DNA of 64,000 bases from Reticulitermes lucifugus (lineage: Eukaryota > Arthropoda > Insecta > Blattodea > Rhinotermitidae), in assembly GCA_026260175.1 (NCBI GenBank), contig JAKCWW010000102.1, positions 87,852 through 151,851 of the forward strand, in the 5' to 3' direction. Position 1 is the first letter of the stretch; each line of letters starts with the position of its first letter. The notes below the pieces were generated by a model. The model worked only from the letters and a program-made list of their open reading frames with translations, did no database searches and was not told the origin of the DNA. Of the stretch, positions 46,166-58,582 are shown in pieces. Made by a program: the position numbers and the translations under genes.

Positions 46166-47787
46166 TAGTTAATTTTTTCCTAAAGTAGCGAATCGTGACG
46201 TAGGTCACACGTACTCCCGTTTGTAATTTAAGGCAGTATAGCTAACTATATGCATTACCGTCTTTAACATAAAAAACTGCTCCCCCCCCAAAAGGAAAGT
46301 TCGTATGATTCTTACAGCCAACAGCTATAATCTCCTTATATAGCATTAACCGTGTAGTCTCTGTAATAGGGTCTATTGGTTGTTTTCTGTGAAGTAGCAG
46401 CCACTTTAACTCACTGTAACACGAAATTCGTTTCTTAAAGGGTTCACTATGTGAAATTCGTCACTAATACCTTGAATGCTCTAGGTACTGCACTGAGTGT
46501 TTGTGTTGCCGCTAAGTGTTCGAGTGATATGACTGTTACTAGATTACGTAATGGGGAACCTCAGATGTTGTGTCAACTTCTAAAGAGCAGGGAGCATATT
46601 ACTTCGTCTGCCTTCTAAGCCTCGGATTTCATAGGGTACAAAAGCAGGTTGTCACTCGTATGTACGGTGAGTACTTGTAACATACGTGCTTCGAAGACAC
46701 GTCACTGGAAACTAAGAGCTCGAGCACAGTTCGGACAGCTGTGTGACAGAAAGAACACAGCGGTCTGTGTACCAGAGTTGTGCCATACGTCAAGAACTAA
46801 GATAAAACCTTGAAAATAGCCCACTGGAAATGTTCAACGAAATCGATACTTTGAATTATTATCGGCGAAATTATTTCGATGTCGACACCGAAAGAAAACA
46901 AGTCACTTTACGTATCTGTATACAATTCGAAGTGAAAATTTTAGACGACTATTGCGGAGTTCTTTCTCTGTTTTCATGCACGCCTATCTATGCGATTGCA
47001 TTATCTTACAAACCCTTTTGATAGTATAACTGAGCAAACATACGCCAAGATACATTTTCTTAATAGAATGTAATGCAGACGTGTCATATCTTCCGAAATT
47101 TACGTTTTTGTATTTTCAGTTTACATAGGCCTATAGTTAGGTACGTATTAACAATTCTCGAGATAGGGGTACACCTGTAGATATAATTAAAGTTTCTTAA
47201 ATATCCTTGACTTATTCCATGGAGAACTACATGTTCAGTGTTTATCCTAGTTCCTAGCTGTTCAAATGTCGTCTCTTTTTTTCTAAGTACTGCGCTTTAA
47301 TAAAATAATCTTCAATTCAGGGACAGGGTAACTCTACTGTCAGCATATAATGACTTTTTCCCCCCACATCTAAGGATCTGAGACGTGTTCAAACACTGCT
47401 GTTACGGTATCCGATTTTTGTGGCCGGAGCTAAATCGTAAAGGGTCTAACGTAACTAGACGAGGTGGCAGTGAGGTGAAGAGGCGTAGGGAAGGGCTACT
47501 GACCTCGACGACCGGTCGTTCAGCAGGTTGGATGGTTCCGCTCCAGCGGTCAGCTGCAAGACTTGTTGCAAGACAACGCTTGACCGCCCAGATAAGTTCT
47601 GTCAGCTAATAGCTCTTCTAATTAAGACATCACTGGGTCGCTAATTGCTGCCCATATTCTCCATCTCTATATAATTGAAAGCCAGTCCAACAATTTTGGC
47701 AATTTCTTTCAACATGGCACTGCCTTGTGTCACGAGTATTTTCATAAATGTGCATTTTGTGATCCCAAATACCATTAACACTTTAGA
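46166..47787. other. No recognised feature
   Basis: Short frames only; a C8 run lies at about 46283-46290. Confidence 0.5.
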
Positions 47788-47970
47788 GCCTAGTGGTTAC
47801 TTCATATACCACCAGATTTAACATTGAAAATTCTGCGTTCTGCCCACACGGTGTATTTGTGTTTTTCACGGATCTCGGAGCCAAACAGCGATATTTCCCT
47901 GTATGGCCTTAGCCGATGGGTTTTTATAACCGAGACGGAGTGTTTACTGTGCGGTACGAATTGAATCGGA
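47788..47970 (+). repeat. Dispersed repeat D, copy 2
   Basis: Collinear with 25976-26170 and, in its first 70 bases, with 38.68-38.77 kb on the minus strand. Blocks: TGGTTACTTCATATACCACC, AACATTGAAAATTCTGCG, CCACACGGTGTAT, AACAGCGATATTTCCCTGTA and GTTTACTGTGCGGTACGAAT. No terminal repeats or coding frame. It ends about 70 bases before the SINE at 48.04 kb. Confidence 0.65.
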
Positions 47971-48040
47971 GTTGGCTGCAGAGTAGAATATGGAAGCAGC
48001 AAGTTCATCCGGATAGTGTTCACCTATTTAATCAAACTAC

Positions 48041-48260
48041 GCCACGTCAGAGCGTAGTCGGTGTAGTAAGGTACGGGCTGGACGATCTGGAGTTCGAATT
48101 CCAGCAGAGGCAAGAGACTGTTCTCCAAAACGCCCAAAATAGGCCTATTCAGTGGGTAAAGGGGGGTAAGCGACCGGTGTGTGAGGCTGACCAATCACCT
48201 TCCTCTAGTGCCCCGGTACCTATTAAATATCCGAGTCCTAAGTTTGTTTTCATGGTTATA
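48041..48260 (+). mobile_element. tRNA-derived SINE, family 1, diverged copy
   Basis: A perfect B box, GAGTTCGAATTCC (48090-48102), is preceded by GGTACGGGCTGGACGATCT, collinear with CTACGGGCTGGACGGTCT in the 13.4 kb copy. The A box is damaged. The body has CCTATTCAGTGGGTAAAG, CACCTTCCTCTAGTGC and a weak tail ending TTTTCATGG. It is older than the copies at 7.0 and 13.4 kb. Confidence 0.6.
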
Positions 48261-48403
48261 TCAAACTTTACGAAAGGGTGACATGACATCTTCAGGGGCT
48301 GGTTATTGTGTATTTTCTGTAGTTGCAATACCTTCCGAACTAATTGGCACTGTGTGTGAACTGAGGAAAATCGTGATCACTTTATGAGCTACTTTGCCCG
48401 ACC

Positions 48404-48413
48404 GGATTCGAAC
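48404..48413 (-). repeat. Isolated polymerase III B-box match
   Basis: The minus strand reads GTTCGAATCC with GC-rich flanks (GCCGTTCGAATCCGGTCGGGC), like a tRNA T-arm. I could not fold a tRNA around it, and no A box is at a normal distance, so it is more likely a SINE or tRNA-pseudogene remnant. Confidence 0.3.
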
Positions 48414-48415
48414 GG

Positions 48416-51400
48416 CACGCCTTCAAGAATGCAGGTAAGGAGATTCAAGTGCGAAACTGTAATTTTGATTGTCGTTGCATTTTACGAGTGTTGATTCTTT
48501 ATAAAATCCGCGTGACACTGCCAACATGAGGGCCGTTGGGCATTAGTTTCTTACTGGTTTATGTGCTTACGTCATATCAAACAAAAACGGATTATTGAGA
48601 TCTTGTGTATCGTACATTCCGACACAGAATTATTACAACATTGGACTAAATCACGAAAGCCATGTTTATCAGCACGTGATGCTCCTACAGTGAAGGACCA
48701 GTAATTGCTTTCCTGAGTATCGCATCTGACACGCGTTTGCAATTATCCTGAAACCAAGATATGTCTGTCGTCATCTCAAAGTTGGCAATAACATGAGGCA
48801 GCCAAGAATACTTTCTTATCCTCATAGCGTCCAAACCGGTTCTAAGAGGAAGTGTGTTTTTATATACGAGTATATACCAGGAATGGTTCCCTGCTGGACC
48901 GTTTGTCCAGATTCAAGCTTAGCTGTACTTCGAGTTGTGCGGAATGTTCATGGCTGAACTTTGCTTCGACCTCGTGCCCTTCGACGAGACCAGTTGCCAG
49001 TCCAGTTCCACAGTTCTGCTGTAGACAGTTTGTCTTCTTCAATCTTTACCTTTGCCCTCTTTCTCATATGCCCAAAACTATACTGCTATAGATGGGCAGG
49101 TACTCGCCATGTCTGTCCATCATAATGAACACATGTTACCTTAATTTACGTTGTTACCTGTTACATATTACCTTCTGAAGAATCCCTGGTCCTGCCGTTC
49201 TGACAGGTAATGTCAGTTACCCATGACACAGAAATACTGAACGTAAACACACCGGTACCTAGTCTCTCAGGAACTTCGTTTTCCACCGAGTGGTATTGCA
49301 CGACTGAATGTTCATTAGGCATGACTTTAAATTAACAGAACTCCTTCGTTAATTTGTTTGTGTCAGTTGACTTAGTGATCAGGCATGTTTCTCTCTTCGT
49401 GGTTGTTGAGAATGCTGATACAAGTGCTTCAAAATGTTTATTTGCAGCTAAAGTCCTTAGCAGCAGTGATTACAAGATGGCGTTTTAGTACAACTTCGGC
49501 CCATTCATTTGATCTCGTGCAGGAAAAATGATGATGCGGGTTGTCCCAGGAAATGAACCAGCAACAGTGTTGTTTTCCGTTGCATGGGTAACTCCTTTTT
49601 ATTTTCATTTACACTCACTATAAAGGGCCAACCACATGTCACTGAATGTCTCCTAATCTTCACATATGCATGTTTATTGACCCAAGGGTTAAGTGTGCTG
49701 TTGGAATATGTTGAAAGTAAATGTTTTATATTGACAAACCATCGTAGAGTTTCATAACTTTGAATGGTATAAACACATTTTGTGTACGCTATGCAGGCGT
49801 GCCGAATGATGGAACTTTGAGCCGCAGTGCCGAAACGTCGGCTCTAAATGCAAGTCAGTGTAGGTGTTGGACCTCACCTGTTGTGATCGCCCCGATACAT
49901 GTCGACGTCAGTAGACGTTTCTTTCTTTGAAGCATTTGGCGTCTTCTAGAAATAATACTAGGCCTAGTATGACGTCATGGTCTCTTATCACCTTGTCATA
50001 ATGGATCGATCATGTTCTTAGTAAATTGTCTGTCTTATTACAGCGTCAGTTTTTGCAACGAAATATGTTTTTTTTTTTTCAGTTCTGGGAAGGGCTAATT
50101 CCGTCTGTTAGGCACTACGACGCTCCACATCTCCATCAAATGGAGGTCCACGCCTTTGTACTGCCCCAAAGGTCGCGTATTGCATAGGAGTTAAATTTAG
50201 TAGAGGCGTCGTTCAGATATAATTTATTTTTTATTTTACACAGTGTAGAAAAAACTTCACAGAACACGTAACTGTTGGGTTAAAACTGCTGTGCAACAAG
50301 CGCTCCACATTTCGGCGCCAAGTACGATAATAGGTTGTTTGTATCCTGGCACAAAAGTAGATATTTGTATCAAGTATACATAATTTACGACAAAATCAGA
50401 TTGTAACACACTCTAAATATGTGCATCAGATCGGAGTGGAAACATTACACCGTCTTGAAACATATTGCTCCCCAGTACCTCTTCCGAATTACGGAACGGG
50501 ACTAGCCATCCTGACTCCTCGTGCTATGTTTTAGTCTGTCCAAGAGAATGGCATGGTATAGGCCTATGTCGCCTCAGAGTTGCCCATGATCGCTTCTCTT
50601 CATATCCCTCCGGATAACTGTCTGACCATACCGTACTGTATCTTATTGGACGTTAAGCTACCCAGAAATCATAACTTAAGTGAATAAACAAGTTCGGATT
50701 TACGTGAGTGGCATCCACATATCTCCGTTTACGGCGAGTGTGATTCGTGTCCTCGTGACTTTGAACACGACTGGGCTCTAAATTACACGTTTTACTTTGT
50801 GCTTACAATATAAATTGACGGATATATACAAACGAAGCGTTTCGGGGGCAAAATCTTGGATTTGGTTTTTGGGTCCCCCCTGGCTATTGCTTAAGTTATG
50901 TCTGTGTGCGAATTACATTCTCAAATCATTTATGACTGGCAACATCAAAACTATTGAAAGGTGAAGAAAATAAGGGAAAGGAAGAAAATATGTCCGGAAA
51001 GTTAAGGTATAAATTCTCAGTGACCAGTAAAAATTTTCGTACGAAACAGTGCCGTCGTGAATATTTCGTAGGGACTAATTCCATGGATGAGAGGCTTCCT
51101 TTAGAAGCTAATAGCCATTCGGATAGCTAATAAATTTCCTATCTGTATGGAACTCTCCCTAATCAAAACAGAGCACGTACTCTTTTTTCAGTTTTCATAT
51201 TATTTTCCCATCTGTGTTTGTTTCTTAAACGACGGGAGGTGTCGTACACGAATGTTCCGAAAAGTGAAACGAATGTTATTTTGTGCTGCGTATTGCAGAC
51301 TGATGGTGAAGCCCGAGCACATACATGAACGACGTAACAAGAATATCCGAGCTGCAGATGGGAGCAAGAGAACTTCTTTCTGTATATGTTTCGGGTATTT

Positions 51401-52789
51401 ATAATATAACATATGTTGTTATTGAACGGATACAGGCCTACAGGCCTACCATACGTGAGCTGGTAGAGGAAGTTTATGGGATAAGTTACGGGCACACACA
51501 TTAAAATTTTAATAACAACACTTTTTTGTCAGAAGTGCTGTCAGCATGTAATGGATGATCTACTTTATGCGAAAACATTCTATCTGAAAAATAATGTACC
51601 ACAAAGGTGTGTGCTGTACCTTATGCCACGTTCCATTACAAAATGCCAAGTATTTTGTTGCATAAGCAGTAGACGTTAACCGTACTCCTATTAGAGGAAT
51701 ATTTCTTGTGGTCACTGGCAAGCCACATTCCGCTTGCTCCAAGGAAAAATACACGACCCTATAGACCCACCGTCCAGGCCGGCCCTGTTGTTAAGTGACG
51801 TAAGTCATTACCATGAGAGTCTCGCGAAACACATTTTGCAATTACTCTGTACCCCCCCCCCCTTCAATTATGTTACGTATTTCTCCCACCCTCACATGAA
51901 CCGATGTAATCAGGACATACTTCTTCAAATCCAAGTCTTCTTAGGTTGGAAGACTGTCAGATAAACACAGCTCTTGTAATCATGTCAGTAACCATGTAAC
52001 GGATTAATAAGGCATTTGGTTAAATATTCAGCATAAGTGTTACTGGTTTAGCTAACGGCAGAAATACATGGTATAAAAGTCCGATTATAGCAACCGCGCG
52101 ACCATCAGCCACCCAAACACCGGGGTCACTGGATCGAATACCACAGCAGATACATTTCTGGATTTAACTCTTGTTATCAGTGGTTCAGTCCCCCATGCAA
52201 CAAGTGCTGCCCGTTGTTCTAACAGACAAAAATGAAGAGGGTACATAAGTTTCGTTAATTACACCTACACACGAGCATCGGTTAAGAAAAACTAAGATGA
52301 AGAAGAAATTAACATTGAATAAATTGACAAGTCTTCATTTCATTAACGCTGATCCAGTTGCTTGTATTAACCGACGTAATAGCTTGCTGTCCTACCGCTG
52401 TGACTCTTGCCATTTATTCGGTTCCGTAGCTTTGAATGAATAACGACGATTACCAGTGACGAATTAGAAGTGTGTTGTGATGTTATTCTGACCGTCAGCT
52501 TATGCCTGGCTCTCAGTTCGGTAGCATGTGGACTCTCGATCGTAGGGAATCTAAGTGGTGCTGCTCACCGTAATCAAATTGTAATCAATTTGGCCACTAG
52601 TTTGCACTCAAAGAGAAATACTTTCAATTTATTTAAATTACACCTTAGTACATTATTAAAAACTGTAAGTGGATGTAGGTTGTAAGATTTCACTTATCTA
52701 CTTTTGCAATAATTAATTTGTTTATGTATTGTATCGCACAACTGGTGCAATAATGTCGGGGACGGCAAGTACTTCTGAATTCTACCACT
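48416..52789. other. Mostly unrecognised
   Basis: No gene supported. CCGAAACGTCGGC near 49830, preceded by CGAATGATGG, looks like a decayed hammerhead-type core. CTGGATCGAATACCAC near 52130 is a weak B-box match. A C10 run lies at 51852-51861. The opposing frames of 85-112 codons around 51147-51501 show no domain. Confidence 0.4.
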
Positions 52790-53395
52790 TCACACACCTA
52801 ACTAACTTTTTTCATTTACTGGTCTCTTCCACTCAACTTTTAAAGACCTCCCCTTTTTAATTTATTTCTATTTCTTATTGGTTAATGCTTAAGCGGAATA
52901 GTTTGAAAATCTGTAACTTAATCTCCTGTTGGCTAAATTCAATTTTCCCCTATGTGTGTACATCTGTCACCCTAAGTTCAACGACTTCTCTTACTGGAAA
53001 TTTTTAATGTACAACCGAAACAAATTTGAAAACTCCTCCGCGAAAATTATGACCTTAGTCGCTGTCACCTCTAACAAAATCTATTCAGACTTTTTGACTC
53101 CTATGCCCCCCATATATCCTTGTCACTGCCCATGTCCTATCAGTCCGTTCTACTTTCAAAAAGGCAAAACTATGTCTTTTCTCCTACGACCTTTTCACTC
53201 TTCTGTATTCTTTCAATGGCTTTTGACCCTTTTTTCCCCTTCTCACTTTATGGTCGTTGTACACATTTATGTCTCCTTAACTACCCCCATGTTTCTTTCT
53301 AGTTACTTAAAATTTACTAACTTTTCAGTGTATTTTCTTACTTTCAACAATTATAGTAATAAACTTATATGTAACTCCCAAATTTAATATAAATC
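52790..53395 (+). repeat. G-depleted, pyrimidine-rich 600-bp tract
   Basis: The plus strand has strikingly few G residues and many C/T runs (for example TTTTTCCCCTTCTCAC) over about 600 bases. This lets a 152-codon frame (52929-53387) stay open with a serine, phenylalanine and proline-rich product that I do not believe is a protein. It directly abuts the tRNA-like head at 53.4-53.53 kb, so it may be the body of a long non-autonomous retroelement reading on the minus strand. Confidence 0.5.
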
Positions 53396-53399
53396 AATT

Positions 53400-53532
53400 A
53401 CAAGTTGGAGACAGCACCAGAAGATCCTTCGTGAGAATAGGAGGTGATGTATGTGGTCGAGATTTGAACTGTCAGCAAGATGAATGCGAATGAAATGCGG
53501 TATCACTGGTACTAACTCGCTCAGTGCCATAT
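53400..53532 (-). mobile_element. Possible tRNA-derived SINE head, family 3
   Basis: On the minus strand TGGCACTGAGCG (53529-53518) fits an A box and AGTTCAAATCTCG (53470-53458) fits a B box, 47 bases apart. The following sequence (CACCTCCTATTCTCACGAAGG) does not match SINE families 1 or 2. The head is followed by the purine-rich strand of the G-depleted tract. Confidence 0.4.
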
Positions 53533-56170
53533 TGCAACCTTTAATTAAATACAAAATGTTTTATATGCCTAAAGACTTGTGACGAAGTTTATATATTTTT
53601 TTTTTTAAAGCTAACACGTACTTCGGACACTTCGGTCGAAGCAACACTATGTTTTGGATGCTGGCCCTGGTTTCGTCTTCAAGTGAAACCATGAAACTTA
53701 TCCAGGTCCAGGGACAGAGATTTGCTTTATCTAATGAGCCCAAGAGAATAGGTCAAGAGCATACGTCGGTTTAAATCTGGTGCGTAACATTGACACTACA
53801 TGTAGCTCGGATCTTGTCGTGTAACAGGCAAGAGTATGACGGTTTGTGATCATCACGGATGTATGTCGTTACGGGTATTCGGGCGCCGAAAACGTTTTAA
53901 ATTTAAAGCGTCGGAAACTCAGGTGCACAACAATGGATTCCAATTACGGTCAAACATTGGGGCAGTGAGTTCTTTGTTGCTCGTTTTCAACGCCCACGTC
54001 AAAGTGTACGTCAGTTCTATGCGGCTCCACATTAGCTGCTATGCTGGCCGTCTTGGGCCACAAACATGGTAAGGTTATGAACCTCGTAACGAATTGAAAA
54101 CGCGATACAAAGTACAGGCTTTGTATATCGACCTGAATCCATAATGTATTTAAAAAAGACGAAAGTTTTATATTGCACGCAAGAAAAGTACTTAAATATT
54201 TGTATAATTTCTACGCTACGACAAGTTATTCCTAATTAATTGCTACAGCTTTTTCATCGTCAGTTTTTGTCTAGTTTGTGATTTAACCCTTTAATGGCCT
54301 AATGGTTTCTATGCCTACCAAGTTGAACATTAAAACGTGAATTTTGTCCAAAAGTGTACTTTTGTTTTCCACTATTTTCCTGTACAGAATTCACTAATTG
54401 GTCTTTATAATGGCAGCACATTGTGTTATCTGCGAGCTGCGACCTGAATCTCTATTTAAAATGTGGATTAATTTTAGTTCTCAAAGGGTTAACACACTAG
54501 TCCTAACTCAGTTACAGTCATTTATAGAAATTCCAAATGTGTAACCCCCATCACCTTGTAATTTTGGCCGTTGTCCACCTGGGTTTGTGCTACCTAGTCG
54601 GGCACTGTCCTGTAGCAGCGTCATTTAGTGTTTGGTTTAGAATTACAAGTTCATTATTCATGTAATAATAGGTCGAGCTTGAGTAGTTGGCACGCTTCAT
54701 TAATATTCTGGAAACCCCGGTTACACTGGCAGTATTTCCGAGATCTCTTCAGTCAAGCACAGGACATGGCCTCTCACATCTCCTTCCCTATTCACAATAC
54801 CTGCATGACTCACTACACAACCTTCGATACTCCAGTCGATTTCCTTAGGACTGATACTATTTTACAGCTTGAATTACAGAGAGTTAGCTATAGGGATGAA
54901 GGAAAGTCGCTGTATTGACGTTGGGAATGATGACGCTAATACAGTAACCCATCGGTCTGTCGTATTAAGTAGTGACTATTAAGTGACCCAGTTTCTGACG
55001 ACCGTGACCGGCAGTGGTACTTCAACTTCGCTCATGGAAATGCACTTTTGCCACAACGGTCGCAGTGTGTGTACACATTCATACGCAAGTAGAAAGGATG
55101 TGAACGAAATGGCCATGACCTATTTTAAGGTACTTTTCTAGTATTTGACTGGCGGGAGTAAAGGAAACATTGAAATCCCAACAAGTATCTGCTTTAGAGT
55201 CCACATACCAACACAGCTCCCTCGAATACGAACTGTGAATGCTAACCACACACCCCGCAATGTTTGTTACAAATTCCGGGTAAGAAAGTACGCAGCTGCC
55301 TAATGCATTGTGATTACAATTTGTAGACAAAGATTACTAGGATGTTGGAATGGGATTCTTGAAAGCATTTCCCAGGAAGCAAAGTGGCCAAAGCATGGAA
55401 GTGTGTGGCCATTCACGTTCGAGAGCCGAGGCGAACATGTACAGATTTACTTACTGTGAATGCCTAACTGTTAAATTGCCCAGTAGAAATACTCGTATAC
55501 TGTGAGGCTCGGCGTTCAGCCGTGGGGCAGATTCAAATTATCTGATAATGGATCTTCTAATAGAAATGCAGTTTCATATGGGCGGGCCCTCTTGTGACCG
55601 ATCAGGTTTTTCACTTTTGAAGTTCAGTCTGTTTTATACGTGAGTGCATGCTTCCTTCGTACGTTTTCCGGACGAACTTTGCGTGTTGAACAAGTCACTG
55701 GAGGTCGTCCACTTCCTTCCGTCTCCCAAATAAAAATAACCCTCTAACACCTTACGCTTGGGGCCAGATTGCACTGCTAAAAAGTGACTACTACCACGTC
55801 GCCAAGTTCTTATGGACGTTAGTGTCTTTCTTTCTTCCTCTTCATTTTCATCTATTTTTCATGCGTTCTTCTACTTCGTTCCTCTTTACTCAGTTCCCCT
55901 GTACAGCCGCCAAGACAAGCTGACGCGATGTGCAAATAATGATTATAAATGTGGGGTTTTCAGTCTTTTTTCTTTTTTTTTTTTACAGCGGCGGTCGGTT
56001 GGTTTGTTGGGTCGACGACATTCTGACCCCCTCCTCATCCACCCTCAACACAGCATCTCCTTTTCTTTCCACTATTGCTTGTATGTGTGTTTTTGCTAGT
56101 ACGTGGTTTGAGTTTTGGAGGGTGTGGGGTGGAAGATAAATCACAATGAAAGTGATGCTGGATGAAGCAA
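53533..56170. other. No recognised feature
   Basis: Short frames only; a T12 run before ACAGCGGCGG near 55973-55985 resembles a splice acceptor but is not followed by a recognisable exon. Confidence 0.5.
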
Positions 56171-56181
56171 AGGCAAGAGAC

Positions 56182-56312
56182 AGGGGTTTGGGGGCGGGCT
56201 GGAGGCAGGGAGAGGGGAGGTCCACTGTAGCATGCAAGGATGGGCAACCCCTGAGATACAGACGGTCTTACAGTCTTTTGATCCCCCAAACCCCCCCACC
56301 CCCCACAACCGT
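56182..56312. other. Opposed G-rich and C-rich runs (possible quadruplex motifs)
   Basis: 56182-56220 on plus has five G runs of three or more (GGGGTTTGGGGGCGGG, then AGGGAGAGGGG). At 56282-56304 the plus strand has three C runs (ATCCCCCAAACCCCCCCACC, then CCCCAC), so G runs lie on the minus strand. Quadruplex formation is only a prediction from run spacing. Confidence 0.4.
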
Positions 56313-56684
56313 TTCAACCACTAACCAAATTTCCATTGTTCCCGCCATAACTTACGCAGTGAGAACAGAGATGCCGAAGAAAACACAGCCTGACTTAACA
56401 CCTCACCAAACAAAACATCACGTAATAATAACCATAGATCATCGGCCCTGGATTGTTAGGGTGACCTGCTGCAGTGTACACAGTAATGCATTTAAAATAT
56501 TAAATTTAAATGACTAGAGCATCAGAAAAGTGGGCCCTTATATTTGTACTAATTAGCTGAGTGACAACCTCAAATTTCGAAATATGTCATTACGTTAATC
56601 TGGTAACTAATAGGTTGACAGGAAGATACTTTTCACGAATTTTGGTATCTAACTCAGCATTACAAAAAATCATTCTATGGGGCA

Positions 56685-56750
56685 GGATAAGATTCTGAGT
56701 ACTGATGTCTATCAGGCTAAGATTCTGAGTACTGATATCTATCTATCTAT
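56685..56750 (+). repeat. 30-bp tandem duplication ending in (TATC)n
   Basis: GGATAAGATTCTGAGTACTG plus ATGTCTATCA is repeated with three mismatches at 56715-56744. The second copy runs into a short TATC microsatellite. Confidence 0.85.
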
Positions 56751-57005
56751 CTACATATCAGTTTTCCAGTGGTCCACCGGTTACTGGTTTTGAATCGCCA
56801 TATTTGCCGGGTTATTGCGTCGTCAGATGTTAAATTCTTCTGCTTCATAACCCTTTCCACTTACGAATACTGATATATAACTCAGTATTACAAGGAATAA
56901 TTCAGGGTAACAGGATGCTTAAAAAGCCACATTTGGCATTTCATGGAATCGAAAGGTTCTAAACATTTCTATAGAGTTCTGACGATGGTATACTACACAT
57001 AGTCG

Positions 57006-57174
57006 CTTGGTTTCTGGACTTTGTACTTCGTCTAGTGTTCCAAAAACCACAGAGTTTCAGAAACTGGATCTTTTTTCATCCTGAGGTGACAGGGTAGTCA
57101 GGAGAGGGAAACATCCAGTTGCCGAAAGACTGGTTTCTTGGAACACCAGACGATGTACAAAGTCCAGACACAAG
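57006..57174. mobile_element. Inverted-repeat element, about 64-base arms
   Basis: The left arm 57006-57069 (CTGGACTTTGTACTTCGTCT, AGTGTTCCAA, CAGAAACTGGAT) and right arm 57113-57174 (ATCCAGTTGCC, TTGGAACACCAGACGATG, TACAAAGTCCAG) are reverse complements at roughly 80 percent. CTGAGGTGACAGG...GAAAC in the centre looks like a worn hammerhead core. CTGACGATGG lies just outside the left arm at 56980. Likely the same kind of element as those at 21.2, 32.2 and 45.5 kb. Confidence 0.55.
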
Positions 57175-58582
57175 TAATAACCCCACATTATTTTAGTGTT
57201 TACAAAGAGTCAGCCTCTGGACCCTGCCCTGAGGCAAGTTACTTCCAGTCCACTAACATATTTTTAAGACCCATTTGAATCCTTTCCTCTCATGTACCTG
57301 AGTCTCCCAGAGGTCTTTTCCCTTCAGATTTTCTATTAAATATTTCGTGCACTAATCCTATCTTCCGTACGTTCCAAATGACCTGTTCATCCCGTCCCCG
57401 TTGTTTTGATCATCTTGGTATTCGGTGAGGATTACAGACCGAAGCGCCTCGTTGTAGGCCTGTTCGATGAACAGTACAAATAATTTGAAATCTGAAAACA
57501 GTAAACGTTCGGGCTGTAGGTGTTCGCCCGTAAATTGTAAGGCACACCATGAACTCAGACATAGAGAATTACAGTAAGTTTCAATAAGATATATTGGCCT
57601 AATTTAAAACATGAAATCTGAACAAGAATTCGACGCGGATGTGAATACAAACACCAAGCCTACATAGGTACTGTATTATTTTAGCTGAATATGGCGTTCC
57701 GAGTTTAAAATGTAAGATATGTACTGAAGATCTTATTTGCTATTACAAAGTCCTTACATTAGGTCCAGTAAAACCTTTCAAAAATACGTGTCGAAATATT
57801 ATCACACTTCGGTCCAGTAAGTCTCCTGACCAACCAGTACGTTTAGGCTTTCATCCGGTGACGTGTCATACTCAAGAAAGTTATGTGCCATCTCGCAGCC
57901 GCTGAGGTATGCCAGCATTGTGTATTAATCGTGTCGAAAATAATCTGTGTAGACACATGGCCATATCTGAAACCTCGTCCTGTGAAAGCTTATTAATATA
58001 AGCCAGATTACTTCACAGCATGCGGACTCTGTAAACAATATGGAACGTCGACTCAGCTCTCTGTCACGAACTGTTGAAAATTTGATGCGATCTACAAGCT
58101 CCTCTTCTTCAATATGCAAGCTACAGTAAATAACGACACAGCCTACAATACCTGAGTGTGTGTGTAGGAAGTAGAGCCATATGTTGTAGAACACGCTATA
58201 TAGACTGCAGGGAATTTACACCTAAACCTAAATTAATTAAAACTGTTTTAAGGGTACCTTCTCCAACACAACACGCGACTTGCTGCGTTTGTTCTTTACA
58301 GTGAATATTTTTGTGATAGGACAAGAAAATTCGAAAATGATTATGCCTGATTTTAAAAAAAATCGTTTTGATGATTTAACCATTGGCCATCCAAGTCAGA
58401 ACTTGTTAATCCTTTTTTATCCACACAGAAGTACTAGTAATTAACATTTTATTGGGTACGCAGATGCTCCTTACCAAATAGACTTATACTGTGATACATG
58501 GTGTAGATAATTACTGGTCCACCTGCCAACAATTCGACACTTCTGAGACATGACGTGCTGAAGTCTGTGGATATAAAGTTAC
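57175..58582. other. No recognised feature
   Basis: Short frames only. Confidence 0.5.

Noticed and set aside
52929-53387. 152-codon frame
   Set aside because: Explained by the G-depleted plus strand, which lacks most TGA and TAG triplets; the product looks compositionally biased.
56805-56840. Hammerhead core from CTGACGA on the minus strand
   Set aside because: No GAAA follows at a suitable distance and no helix III or stem I was found.
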